NCBI GenBank assembly: GCA_003136335.1
Contig: PLEA01000371.1
Span: forward strand, 1 to 7,418
Reading direction: 5' to 3'
DNA length: 7,418 bases
Source of the DNA: Acidobacteriaceae bacterium
GTDB taxonomy: Bacteria > Acidobacteriota > Terriglobia > Terriglobales > SbA1
Position 1 is the first letter of the stretch, and each line of letters opens with the position of its first letter. The notes beneath the pieces were generated by a model. That model was not told where the DNA came from, ran no database searches, and was given only the letters and a program-made list of their open reading frames with translations. Made by a program: the position numbers and the translations under genes. Shown one piece after another: positions 1 through 6,526 of this stretch.

Positions 1-2646
1 GAAAAGCATCACCTCACCTTCGCTCCCGATCCCGCCAGCCACGACCGCTGCACCATCGGCGGCATGATCGGGAACAATTCCTGCGGCGTTCATTCCGTAA
101 TGGCGGGCAAGACCGACGACAACATCGAGGAACTCGAAATTGTTACCTATGACGGCGTGGGCATGAAAGTAGGCCCGACTCCCGCCGATGATGTGCAACG
201 CATCAGCGCCGAACCGGGACGCCGTGGCCAGATCTACAGCACTTTGAAAAATATTTCCGATGAACACTCCGAGCTCATTCGCCAGCGATTTCCCAAAATC
301 CCGCGCCGCGTCTCCGGCTACAACCTGAATTACCTGCTGCCGGAAAATGGTTTTCACGTCGCGCGAGCCCTCGTCGGATCAGAAGGAACATGTGCCACAG
401 TTCTCGAAGCAACTTGCCGCCTGGTCGAGAGTCCTCCCGAACGCGTGCTGCTCGTTGTGGCCTATCCTGATATTTATCAGTGCGCCGATCATGTTCCGGA
501 GATCATGGCGCACAAACCCATCGGCCTCGAAGGCTTCGACGATCTTCTCGTCTACTACACGCGTACGAAGGGCATGAATTCCGAAGGACTCGCTCTGCTC
601 CCCGAAGGCGAAGGCTGGCTCATGGTCGAGTTCGGCGGCCAGACGGCGCAGGAAGCCGAGTCTCAAGCGCAAGGTCTTATCGAAGCGCTCAACCGCAGCG
701 CTAATCCTCCGAACGTGCGTCTCTTCTCGGGCCAGCAAGCCAAGCACATTTGGGAGATTCGCGAGGCCAGTCTGGGCGCGACGTCGCACGTTCCCGGCGA
801 ACCGCTGAACTGGGAAGGATGGGAAGACGCCGCTGTCGCTCCCGAAAAACTGGGCGGCTACCTGCGGGACCTGCGCAAGATGATGGCCGCATTCGGATAC
901 AAAGGCTCGCTCTACGGCCACTTCGGCCACGCTTGCGTGCACACGCGACTCAACTTCGATCTGCAATCCAAAGATGGAATCGCCAAGTTTCGCAAGTTCG
1001 TGGAGGAGGCTGCCGATCTCGTCGTCAGCTACGGCGGATCACTCTCCGGCGAACACGGCGACGGACAGGCCCGCGCCGAACTGCTTCCGAAAATGTTCGG
1101 TCCGGAATTGATGCAGGCGTTCCGCAAGTTCAAGTCTGCCTGGGATCCGGACTGGAAGATGAATCCAGGCAAGCTCATCGATCCTTACAAGCTCGACGAG
1201 AATCTACGCCTCGGTGCCAACTACGCGCCTTGGGAGCCGCAGACGCACTTCAAGTTTCCCGCCGACCATGGCAGCTTGTCGCACGCCGCGCTGCGCTGCG
1301 TGGGCGTGGGCAAATGCCGTCGCGAAGAAGGTGGCGTGATGTGCCCAAGCTACCGCGCCACGCATGAAGAAGAACACTCCACGCGAGGCCGCGCTCACTT
1401 GCTCTGGGAGATGACTCAAGGTGAAGTCATTCGCGATGGCTGGCGCAGCGAAGAGGTCAAGCAGTCGCTCGATCTGTGCCTCGCGTGCAAGGGATGCAAG
1501 AGCGACTGTCCGGTGAGCGTCGACGTGGCGACTTACAAAGCTGAATTCCTCTCTCATTACTATGAAGGCCGCGTGCGTCCGCGCAGCGCCTATGCCTTCG
1601 GCCACATCGATCTGTGGGCGCGTCTGGCATCGAACGCTCCGGGCCTAGTCAATCTGACCACGCAGTTGCCCTTCCTGCGCGATATCGCAAAAATGGTTGC
1701 GGGGATGCCGCAGCAGCGCAGCATTCCGGCCTTCGCTCCCGAAACTTTTCGAAGCTGGTTTCAACGACGTGCGCGAAACGTCAACGGGCCTCCGGTGCTT
1801 CTCTGGCTCGATACATTCAATAACTACTTCCTGCCTGCGACTGCCAAAGCCGCGGTCGATGTTCTCGAAACCGCCGGATATCAGGTAATCCTTTCGCGGG
1901 CGAATCTGTGTTGCGGCCGTCCACTCTACGACTTCGGCATGCTCGACCGTGCACAATCGCTGCTGCTCGAAATCCTCGACGCGCTTTCGCCCGCCATCGA
2001 AGCGGGAATCCCGGTGGTCGGACTGGAGCCAAGCTGCGTGGCCGTCTTCCGCGACGAACTGCTCAACTTCTTTCCTCACGACCAGCGCGCGCAGGCACTG
2101 GCGCGGCAGACGTTTCTGCTCAGTGAATTCCTCGAACGCAACTCCGGGGATTCTCCACTTCCCCGCTTCGAGCGCAAAGCCTTGCTGCACGGACACTGCC
2201 ATCACAAGTCCATCATGAAAATGACCGCAGAAGAGTCGTTGCTGCGGCGCATCGGCATCGACTTCCAATCTCCAGCTCCGGGATGCTGCGGAATGGCTGG
2301 CTCGTTCGGCTTCGAGCACGACAAATACGAAATCTCCGCGGCCATTGGCGAACTCGAACTTCTGCCCGCCGTGCGCAAAGCGCCGGCGGACTGGCTGATC
2401 ATCGCCGACGGATTCAGTTGCCGCGAGCAGATCGCACAGGGGACTGGGCGGCACGCCCTTCACTTAGCCGAAGTTTTGCAGATGGCCCTCGATCCTTCTC
2501 AGATTGCTGACGATCCTTTCCCGGAATCGGCGCTGGTTCGCCAGCGCGATGCTGACGTGGGCTCCTCCATGAAGCGGGCTGGACTGGGCTTAGGCGCGCT
2601 GGCGGCGGGCGGATTTCTCCTCTGGCGATTCGCCAAGAACCACTGA
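1..2646 (+). CDS. YdiJ-like FAD-linked oxidase/Fe-S oxidoreductase fusion, 5'-truncated by the window
   Basis: The reading frame is open from base 1, so the ATG at 64 is internal; 881 residues are visible and roughly 100 or more N-terminal residues lie outside. In order there are the end of a PCMH-type FAD-binding domain (TIGGMIGNNSCG, about residue 18), an FAD-oxidase C-terminal domain with YGHFGHACVH (about 305) and the EHGDG motif (351-355), and the NPGK ending. A ferredoxin-like region follows, with CVGVGKC (433-439), MCPSYRAT (447 on) and a CxxCxxCxxxCP cluster (Cys 493, 496, 499, 503). Next come two cysteine-rich CCG-type modules, with LCCG near 638 and HCHH plus GCCG near 733-764. This is the layout of the YdiJ/D-2-hydroxyglutarate dehydrogenase group, which oxidises D-2-hydroxyacids and passes electrons through FAD and 4Fe-4S clusters to an acceptor. 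The exact substrate is not readable. An odd point is a Gly/Ala/Leu-rich hydrophobic stretch at about residues 861-875, just before the C-terminus. Confidence 0.93.
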   Translation, partial: EKHHLTFAPDPASHDRCTIGGMIGNNSCGVHSVMAGKTDDNIEELEIVTYDGVGMKVGPTPADDVQRISAEPGRRGQIYSTLKNISDEHSELIRQRFPKIPRRVSGYNLNYLLPENGFHVARALVGSEGTCATVLEATCRLVESPPERVLLVVAYPDIYQCADHVPEIMAHKPIGLEGFDDLLVYYTRTKGMNSEGLALLPEGEGWLMVEFGGQTAQEAESQAQGLIEALNRSANPPNVRLFSGQQAKHIWEIREASLGATSHVPGEPLNWEGWEDAAVAPEKLGGYLRDLRKMMAAFGYKGSLYGHFGHACVHTRLNFDLQSKDGIAKFRKFVEEAADLVVSYGGSLSGEHGDGQARAELLPKMFGPELMQAFRKFKSAWDPDWKMNPGKLIDPYKLDENLRLGANYAPWEPQTHFKFPADHGSLSHAALRCVGVGKCRREEGGVMCPSYRATHEEEHSTRGRAHLLWEMTQGEVIRDGWRSEEVKQSLDLCLACKGCKSDCPVSVDVATYKAEFLSHYYEGRVRPRSAYAFGHIDLWARLASNAPGLVNLTTQLPFLRDIAKMVAGMPQQRSIPAFAPETFRSWFQRRARNVNGPPVLLWLDTFNNYFLPATAKAAVDVLETAGYQVILSRANLCCGRPLYDFGMLDRAQSLLLEILDALSPAIEAGIPVVGLEPSCVAVFRDELLNFFPHDQRAQALARQTFLLSEFLERNSGDSPLPRFERKALLHGHCHHKSIMKMTAEESLLRRIGIDFQSPAPGCCGMAGSFGFEHDKYEISAAIGELELLPAVRKAPADWLIIADGFSCREQIAQGTGRHALHLAEVLQMALDPSQIADDPFPESALVRQRDADVGSSMKRAGLGLGALAAGGFLLWRFAKNH

Positions 2647-2787
2647 CGAATCAGACACCTACGCCCAACTTAGCTCCAGGCTAAGCCGCGCCTATGGCCC
2701 AATTGCCTGCTTTCTGGGACAATGGAGCAGGTTCAATCGCATCTGCCGAAGCTTTCCGAGGCTCCGTTTAACCCATCTTAATTTCTT
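2647..2787. other. Intergenic spacer with two weak inverted repeats
   Basis: This 141-base gap separates the oxidoreductase from the next gene. It holds two short perfect inverted repeats: CTTAGC at 2669-2674 with GCTAAG at 2680-2685, and CCTGCT at 2706-2711 with AGCAGG at 2726-2731. Neither is followed by a run of T, so neither is a convincing intrinsic terminator. No clear promoter is visible. Confidence 0.4.
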
Positions 2788-3957
2788 ATGGATCGCGAAC
2801 TCCCAACCATGATCAGCGGTGAGGTCGCTCTTGCGACGTCGGCGGCTTCCCAGTTGTCGGCCGCTGCGCCCTTGCGCGGGTCGGTTCTGGTTCTGATTCA
2901 GTTCGATGTTTGCGAAGAGATTCGGCTGGACGTGCTGCGCAAAATCTTCGGGGCGCGCACCGCGGACGCGAGCTTCATTCATCAGGCCCCGGGATACGTT
3001 CGCTACCAGCGTCCTCCAGTCGAGGAGACGCTTGAACCGTTGGTACTGGAGACCGGAGAGCGGCTTGAGGGAGAGATCAAGTACTACGATTACGGCGTCG
3101 TCAGCCTGGTCTTCGAACTGCCGTTCTCGGGCGGGTGGGACACGTTGGTGCAGCTTTCCTGCCGCTGGACTTCCGACACCAACTTTGAAACTCTCGCCAC
3201 GCGCGTGGTGAAGCAGAGGCTGGAACGGGCCGCTCCCGCACTGGTTAAGCCTTACGCCGTGAAGCATGGTGAGTGGCTGCAGGAGGATTACTTCATCTTC
3301 CACGTGCGCGAGATCGAAGGCGCGCCGTCGGCGAACGACCTGCTGGCTGCGCACGGAGATCAGATTTCGCAAGTGGTGCGTGGTGAAATGCAGATGCTTT
3401 CCGACGGCGAGCGGCAGGAGATTCTGCTGTCGCGGATTTCTTACTATCCCAACGATCTGGCGGTGATTGGCTGGAATGCGGCGTTTATCTATGACGATCC
3501 CGCAGGCGCGGAGACGGCGATCCAACTCCTGCAGTACGCGAACTCGCAGTTGCTGGAGTTCCGCCATTACGACGAATTGCTCACCACGGAACTGGAGAAC
3601 GTCTACGACTTCCTCGAAGTCGGCGCGACGGGATGGTGGTCGCGCTGGCGGACGGCGCGGGCTGCGTCCAAGCTGCACACCGTGTTGCTCGACGTCAACG
3701 AATTGACCGAGCGCGCCGACAACGCCATCAAGTTTCTCAGCGACATGTTCTCGGCGCGGCTCTACAAGCTGGCCGCGTCGAAAGTCGGTGTGCCTGATTA
3801 CAAAGACCTGGTCAAAGAAAAACTGCAGACGGCCGAAGATCTCTACCGCTTCATGGTCGACCAGTTCAACCAGAGCCGGGCCTTCGTGCTCGAGTTGATG
3901 GTGGTGGTCATCCTGATCATCGAACTGATCTATTTCTTCCGCGGCAAACCGATCTAG
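2788..3957 (+). CDS. Membrane-anchored RMD1/DUF155-like protein of unknown function
   Basis: This is a 389-residue protein. The N-terminal third is mixed and contains YYDYGVV at 99-105, which resembles the FDYGVVV-type motif of the RMD1/DUF155 (YagE) family. The middle and C-terminal parts look mostly helical and rich in charged residues. A single hydrophobic segment near 368-384 (LELMVVVILIIELIYFF) precedes a short basic tail. The RMD1 family shares this order: a soluble domain, long helices and a C-terminal membrane segment with a LE...IEL pattern. Yeast RMD1 relatives act in mitochondria or meiosis; the bacterial members have no settled role. The family call rests on motif memory only. The start at 2788 lacks an obvious Shine-Dalgarno sequence, and ATG 2809 is an alternative. 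A long antisense frame covers the same bases but shows no protein-like features. The gene stands alone, with gaps on both sides. Confidence 0.8.
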   Translation: MDRELPTMISGEVALATSAASQLSAAAPLRGSVLVLIQFDVCEEIRLDVLRKIFGARTADASFIHQAPGYVRYQRPPVEETLEPLVLETGERLEGEIKYYDYGVVSLVFELPFSGGWDTLVQLSCRWTSDTNFETLATRVVKQRLERAAPALVKPYAVKHGEWLQEDYFIFHVREIEGAPSANDLLAAHGDQISQVVRGEMQMLSDGERQEILLSRISYYPNDLAVIGWNAAFIYDDPAGAETAIQLLQYANSQLLEFRHYDELLTTELENVYDFLEVGATGWWSRWRTARAASKLHTVLLDVNELTERADNAIKFLSDMFSARLYKLAASKVGVPDYKDLVKEKLQTAEDLYRFMVDQFNQSRAFVLELMVVVILIIELIYFFRGKPI

Positions 3958-4043
3958 CCCGTAGGGCCGGCATAACTTAGCCCAAGACGTAAGTCCTGGG
4001 TAGCCGAACAATAAAGGGGAGTAAGTCCCGTAGGAACGGCACA
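3958..4043. repeat. Intergenic repeat unit: hairpin between two related 17-mers
   Basis: The unit begins directly after the stop codon of the upstream gene. Two related 17-mers, CCCGTAGGGCCGGCATA at 3958-3974 and CCCGTAGGAACGGCACA at 4027-4043, agree at 14 positions and lie in the same orientation. Between them is an imperfect hairpin, CCCAAGAC (3981-3988), loop GTAA, GTCCTGGG (3993-4000), with one mismatch. I recall similar 'CGTAGG..CGGCA' hairpin units dispersed in acidobacterial intergenic DNA, but copy number cannot be seen here. The hairpin could also stabilise or end the upstream transcript, although no T tract follows it. Confidence 0.6.
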
Positions 4044-4106
4044 ACATCTGGCCGACCAATCCCTTATGTTCCTGAAAGCCGAGAAGTATCGGCACTTGGA
4101 GCGTTG

Positions 4107-4500
4107 ATGAAGAACCTGTCTGATTTCAAGCCCCTTGAGCGGGTTTCGCTACCGCTATTAGGCGATCTAGACTGTTCCGGGCTCATTCTCATGGTTGGCC
4201 TCAACTCATCCGGAAAGACCCAATTCCTTCGTGACATTTGCGCCCGTCTTAGGGGAGAAATTAGAGACCCAGTGGTTGCTAGGGAGATCGCGCTTCGCAA
4301 GGTGCAGTTTGAACCTTTCCTCTCGTGCTTGGAGCGTGAGGGCTACATAGAGCGCTACACCGACACGGGCAACAACAGACAAATCCGCCCCTAAGGCTAC
4401 GTACGTCGGAAGTGGAGAGCCCTCAGCACTGACTCAGGAATTTCAGGCAGAGCAATGGCACCAATCCTATCTAAATTCAGAGGAGTCGCTCGGTTCTTAG
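4107..4500 (+). pseudogene. Decayed N-terminal fragment of an AAA-family ATPase (frameshifted and truncated)
   Basis: The frame starts at ATG 4107 (TTG 4104 is one codon upstream), with GGAG at 4097-4100 as ribosome binding site. After about 28 residues it shows a hydrophobic strand and a full Walker A motif, GLNSSGKT, as in P-loop ATPases of the SMC/OLD-like AAA group. It stops at TAA 4392-4394 after 95 residues. Directly at that stop the next frame, entered through the CCCC run at 4388-4391, continues as protein-like sequence (PKATYVGSGEPSALTQ, then QAEQWHQSYLNSEESLGS) to TAG 4498-4500. Removing one C restores a single frame of about 130 residues. Intact AAA proteins of this kind are several hundred residues long and also carry Walker B and signature motifs, which are absent here. 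The gene is therefore both frameshifted and missing its 3' part. Its base composition looks less GC-rich than its neighbours, consistent with transfer. A functional small protein is unlikely but not excluded. Confidence 0.72.
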
Positions 4501-4512
4501 CGTAGCCGGATG

Positions 4513-4556
4513 CCCCATCCTAATCTCGCCGCTTTTTTGGCGAGATTAGGATGGGG
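4513..4556. repeat. Perfect 18-bp palindrome, terminator-like
   Basis: The arm CCCCATCCTAATCTCGCC at 4513-4530 pairs perfectly with its reverse complement at 4539-4556 around an 8-base loop, GCTTTTTT. Four T residues follow the right arm (4558-4561, after one A), so it could act as an intrinsic terminator, and with its T-rich loop possibly in either direction. It begins 12 bases after the stop of the truncated ATPase and ends just before the toxin-antitoxin promoter region. The left edge (GGATGCCCCATCC) and right edge (GGATGGGGATTTTG) match a style of dispersed palindrome I remember from acidobacterial genomes. That is recollection, not a search result. Confidence 0.75.
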
Positions 4557-4559
4557 ATT

Positions 4560-4620
4560 TTGACTTTCTGGGAATCTGAATCATGCTAAATATTGCTAAA
4601 TCATGCTATACAATATTCAC
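4560..4620 (+). promoter_or_regulatory. Promoter/operator region of the toxin-antitoxin operon
   Basis: Three 10-base units stand head to tail: TCATGCTAAA (4581-4590), TATTGCTAAA (4591-4600) and TCATGCTATA (4601-4610). One unit per helical turn is a usual arrangement for ribbon-helix-helix repressors, so these are probable operator half-sites for the antitoxin encoded just downstream. Core promoter elements are less certain. TTGACT at 4560-4565 is a good -35 but lacks a strong -10 at normal spacing. TATACA (4607-4612) or TACAAT (4609-4614) is a fair -10 and would put the transcript start at or near the antitoxin ATG. No Shine-Dalgarno sequence precedes that ATG. Confidence 0.55.
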
Positions 4621-4875
4621 ATGAGGAACACCAGAACGCTTTCCGTAACCCTTCCACCCGGCATGCTGAAGCGTGCCCAATCCATCGCCAAGAGGGAGAG
4701 CCGCACCATGAGCGAACTCATCCGCGAGGCCCTCCGCCATTACGAACGCCGCTCCTCGTGGGACGACATCAACGCCTACGGCCGCTCCAAAGCCGACCGC
4801 CAGGGCATCCGCGAAGAAGACGTAGACCGCCTCGTCCACGAACTACGCGCCACCAAACGCGCCGCCAAAAAGTGA
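4621..4875 (+). CDS. Ribbon-helix-helix (CopG/MetJ-Arc type) antitoxin
   Basis: This is an 84-residue protein with an N-terminal ribbon-helix-helix DNA-binding fold: strand RTLSVTLP (5-12), helix MLKRAQSIAKRE (15-26), then the turn and second helix TMSELIREALRHYE (29-42). The C-terminal part, rich in acidic and basic residues and including GIREEDVDRLVHELR (62-76), is the type that binds a PIN toxin. The protein should neutralise the toxin encoded next and repress its own operon at the 10-base repeats upstream. ATG 4621 is chosen because the fold begins right after it. The upstream in-frame ATG 4603 would add only six residues and lies inside the third operator repeat. The stop codon overlaps the toxin start (GTGA), so the two genes are likely translationally coupled. 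Confidence 0.88.
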   Translation: MRNTRTLSVTLPPGMLKRAQSIAKRESRTMSELIREALRHYERRSSWDDINAYGRSKADRQGIREEDVDRLVHELRATKRAAKK

Positions 4876-5279
4876 TTCGCATTGTTCTCGACACGAACGT
4901 GATTGTGTCTGCGCTGGTCTTCGGCGGCGTACCCCGGGGCATCCTCGAACTCGCTGGAGCCGGGCAATGCCAACTCTTCTACTCCGAGCCAATCCAAACC
5001 GAAGTCCGCCGCGTCCTCTCGGAAAAGTTCGAGTGGCCGCAAGCCATGCTCCAGGAAGCCTTAGCGGTCCTCTGGAGCATGGGCAAACTCGTCGTTCCCC
5101 GCACGACCGTCGACGCCGTCCCGCACGATCCCGATGACAACCGCATCCTCGAGTACGCTGTCGAAGCGCAGGCACAAGTCGTGGTCTTCGGGGACCACCA
5201 CCTGCTGGCCCTGCAAAAGTACAAATCCATCCCTATCGTTACCCCACGCGAGTTCATCGAACTCTTCCTCGCACCCTAA
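4872..5279 (+). CDS. PIN-domain ribonuclease toxin (TIGR00305/COG1569-like)
   Basis: This is a 135-residue protein, full length for the family, starting at GTG 4872 and overlapping the antitoxin stop by four bases. It opens with the PIN signature IVLDTNVIVSAL. The acidic residues expected to hold the metal ions are Asp7, Glu44 (in TEVRRVLSEKF), Asp89 (in DPDDNRI) and Asp108 (in FGDHHLLAL). In PIN toxins these coordinate Mg or Mn for single-stranded RNA cleavage. Release from the antitoxin would slow growth by cutting tRNA, rRNA or mRNA; the target cannot be read from sequence. The 'GDxD' motif of many members is GDHH here, a variation also seen in other PIN proteins, so I consider the enzyme probably active. 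A longer same-frame reading from 4593 crosses the antitoxin gene out of its frame and is not protein-like there. Confidence 0.9.
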   Translation: MIRIVLDTNVIVSALVFGGVPRGILELAGAGQCQLFYSEPIQTEVRRVLSEKFEWPQAMLQEALAVLWSMGKLVVPRTTVDAVPHDPDDNRILEYAVEAQAQVVVFGDHHLLALQKYKSIPIVTPREFIELFLAP

Positions 5280-5640
5280 ACTCGGGGCTACTCCCCATTG
5301 GGACTATGCCCAAAAGCTCTCCCAAGAACTTCGACCGCACCCTCAGCCCTCGGCTGTCCAAGCGGCCCAGAAGTATCCGGCCGCCGCGAAGTTACACTCA
5401 CCTCAGCGCCAGCCCTGTCCGCCAATGCGCCCGGCATCAAGCCAATCCCCAACCCGCGAACATCGCGCGAAGGGCGACAGCCCAAACTCGAAACCGACGC
5501 TCCCAATCCCACTCGTCCCAAACCGCCGGCCAGCGTGAAGAACACCGAAGCTCCGGAGCGAAAGATTGCAGCCCACCGCGCAAGCAGTTGGTAAGCCCAA
5601 CTAAGGAGAACAAGCCCCAAAGGCGCGAAAGAACGCATCG

Positions 5641-5683
5641 CGGCCCGATAACCTGGGCCGCCGGACAGCCGGGGCGGCTGTCC
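5641..5683. repeat. Two adjacent small palindromes, the second repeated at the window end
   Basis: The first is CGGCCC at 5641-5646 with GGGCCG at 5655-5660. The second is GGACAGCCG at 5663-5671, loop GGG, CGGCTGTCC at 5675-5683, a perfect 9-bp stem. The second motif reappears, with one base changed, at 7402-7418, where the window ends partway through it. Both copies are in the same orientation. Confidence 0.65.
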
Positions 5684-5744
5684 CCACACGAGCAAAGGCG
5701 AGAGCAGATTCCTCGCGAAGCTCGGAATGACAAAATTCGGTTTG

Positions 5745-5769
5745 GATAATAGAGTCTAGGTTAGGGAGA
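5745..5769 (+). promoter_or_regulatory. Possible -10 element and ribosome binding site for the SDR operon
   Basis: GATAAT at 5745-5750, preceded by TG, matches the -10 consensus in five of six positions. No good -35 lies 16-18 bases upstream, so the promoter call is weak. AGGGAG at 5763-5768 is a strong Shine-Dalgarno sequence five bases before the ATG at 5774 and fixes that start. Confidence 0.45.
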
Positions 5770-5773
5770 CTCT

Positions 5774-6526
5774 ATGCGAGGACTGAAAGACAAGCGGGTT
5801 CTGATTACTGGCGGCGCTAGCGGGATTGGGGCGGCTACGGCGGGGCGGTTTCTGGAAGAGGGAGCGCGGGTGTGCGTGCTGGATCGCGATGAGAAGGCTT
5901 GCGAGCACATTCGGCGCGAGTTGCCGGGATTGGGCGAGGCGATTATCGCCGACGTCACCGACTTGATGCAGGTGGAAGCCGCGTTTGCCGAGGCGATTCG
6001 GCTGATGGATGGCGTCGACGTGCTGGTCAATAATGCGGGCATCAGCATCCGGCACAAGTTTCTCGACATCACTCCCGAAGAGTGGGAGAAGGTTATTTCG
6101 GTGAATTTGACCGGCGTGTTTTATGTGGCGCAGACTGCGGCGCGGCACATGTGGGAGCGCGGCAGCGGGGTGATTCTGCAAACTGCGTCGACCAATGGGG
6201 TGATGGGATATCCGTTTTACGCCGACTACAACGCGACCAAAGCGGGAGTGATTGAGCTGACGCGGTCGATGGCGCTGGAGCTGGCGCCGAAGGTGCGCGT
6301 GTGCGCCGTGGCTCCGGGATACGTGCTGACGCGGATGCAGCGGGCGGAATATTCCGAGGCGATGCTGGAGGAGGTGAACCAGAAGATTCCGCTGCGGCGG
6401 CACGCCACGCCGGAGGAGATTGCGGGGCTGTTTGCGTATCTGGCGTCGGATGACGCGGCGTTTGCTACGGGGCATGTGTTCACCATGGACGGCGGAGAGA
6501 CCGCTGGAGGGTTGGCGAGCCGGTGA
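5774..6526 (+). CDS. Classical short-chain dehydrogenase/reductase (SDR), NAD-type
   Basis: This 250-residue protein is the usual length for classical SDRs. The Rossmann cofactor motif TGGASGIG is at 12-19. Asp37 after the second strand favours NAD over NADP. NNAG is at 86-89, and the catalytic tetrad is Asn111, Ser139, Tyr152 and Lys156 (YNATK). The PGYV segment (181-184) and the C-terminal TGHVFTMDGG complete the fold. The family oxidises or reduces secondary alcohols and ketones on sugars, steroids, acyl chains or amino acid derivatives; the substrate cannot be assigned. It is a soluble cytoplasmic enzyme. The ribosome binding site AGGGAG lies five bases before the ATG. The stop codon overlaps the GTG start of the next gene, so the pair is almost certainly one operon, and the partner reductase may act on a related metabolite. 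Confidence 0.93.
   Translation: MRGLKDKRVLITGGASGIGAATAGRFLEEGARVCVLDRDEKACEHIRRELPGLGEAIIADVTDLMQVEAAFAEAIRLMDGVDVLVNNAGISIRHKFLDITPEEWEKVISVNLTGVFYVAQTAARHMWERGSGVILQTASTNGVMGYPFYADYNATKAGVIELTRSMALELAPKVRVCAVAPGYVLTRMQRAEYSEAMLEEVNQKIPLRRHATPEEIAGLFAYLASDDAAFATGHVFTMDGGETAGGLASR

Larger units (their letters stand above)
5280..5773. other. Long noncoding spacer with repeat remnants
   Basis: About 490 bases carry no supported gene. Several frames stay open on both strands, but their translations are low in complexity (Pro/Arg/Ser rich), share no recognisable motif and start without ribosome binding sites. The first 300 bases are C-rich on the + strand, like the toxin gene before them. A weak GGGG/CCCC hairpin (5284-5296) lies just after the toxin stop without a T tract. 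From about 5600 there is a mosaic of short repeat-like pieces: AGCCCCAAAGGCGCGAAAGAA near 5612, two hairpins at 5641-5683, and CCTCGCGAAGCTCGGAATGA at 5711-5730. I recall several of these as common acidobacterial intergenic words. Confidence 0.55.

Noticed and set aside
1645..2463. A 272-codon open frame on the minus strand inside the oxidoreductase gene
   Set aside because: The sense strand carries conserved cysteine motifs throughout this stretch, while the antisense translation shows no recognisable domain.
3958..4043. A CRISPR or attachment site made by the two 17-mers
   Set aside because: There are only two imperfect copies with no repeated spacing, and no integrase or cas gene in the window.
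2692..4095. A 467-codon open frame on the minus strand
   Set aside because: It lies antisense to the 389-residue membrane protein, which has a clear membrane segment and better amino-acid character. The antisense frame has no motif and runs through the repeat unit; it is a high-GC shadow.
4104..4394. A complete small 96-residue ATP-binding protein
   Set aside because: Walker A alone, without Walker B or signature motifs, plus a protein-like continuation in the next frame, fits a broken gene better than a real small protein.
4593..5279. A 228-codon frame suggesting a PIN toxin with a long N-terminal extension
   Set aside because: The extension is His/Arg/Pro-rich and lies out of frame across the antitoxin gene. 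The PIN domain begins right at GTG 4872, overlapping the antitoxin stop.
5288..5749. Several overlapping open frames on both strands after the toxin gene
   Set aside because: All are low-complexity, have no ribosome binding site, and run into palindromic repeats; no homology-like motif is seen.
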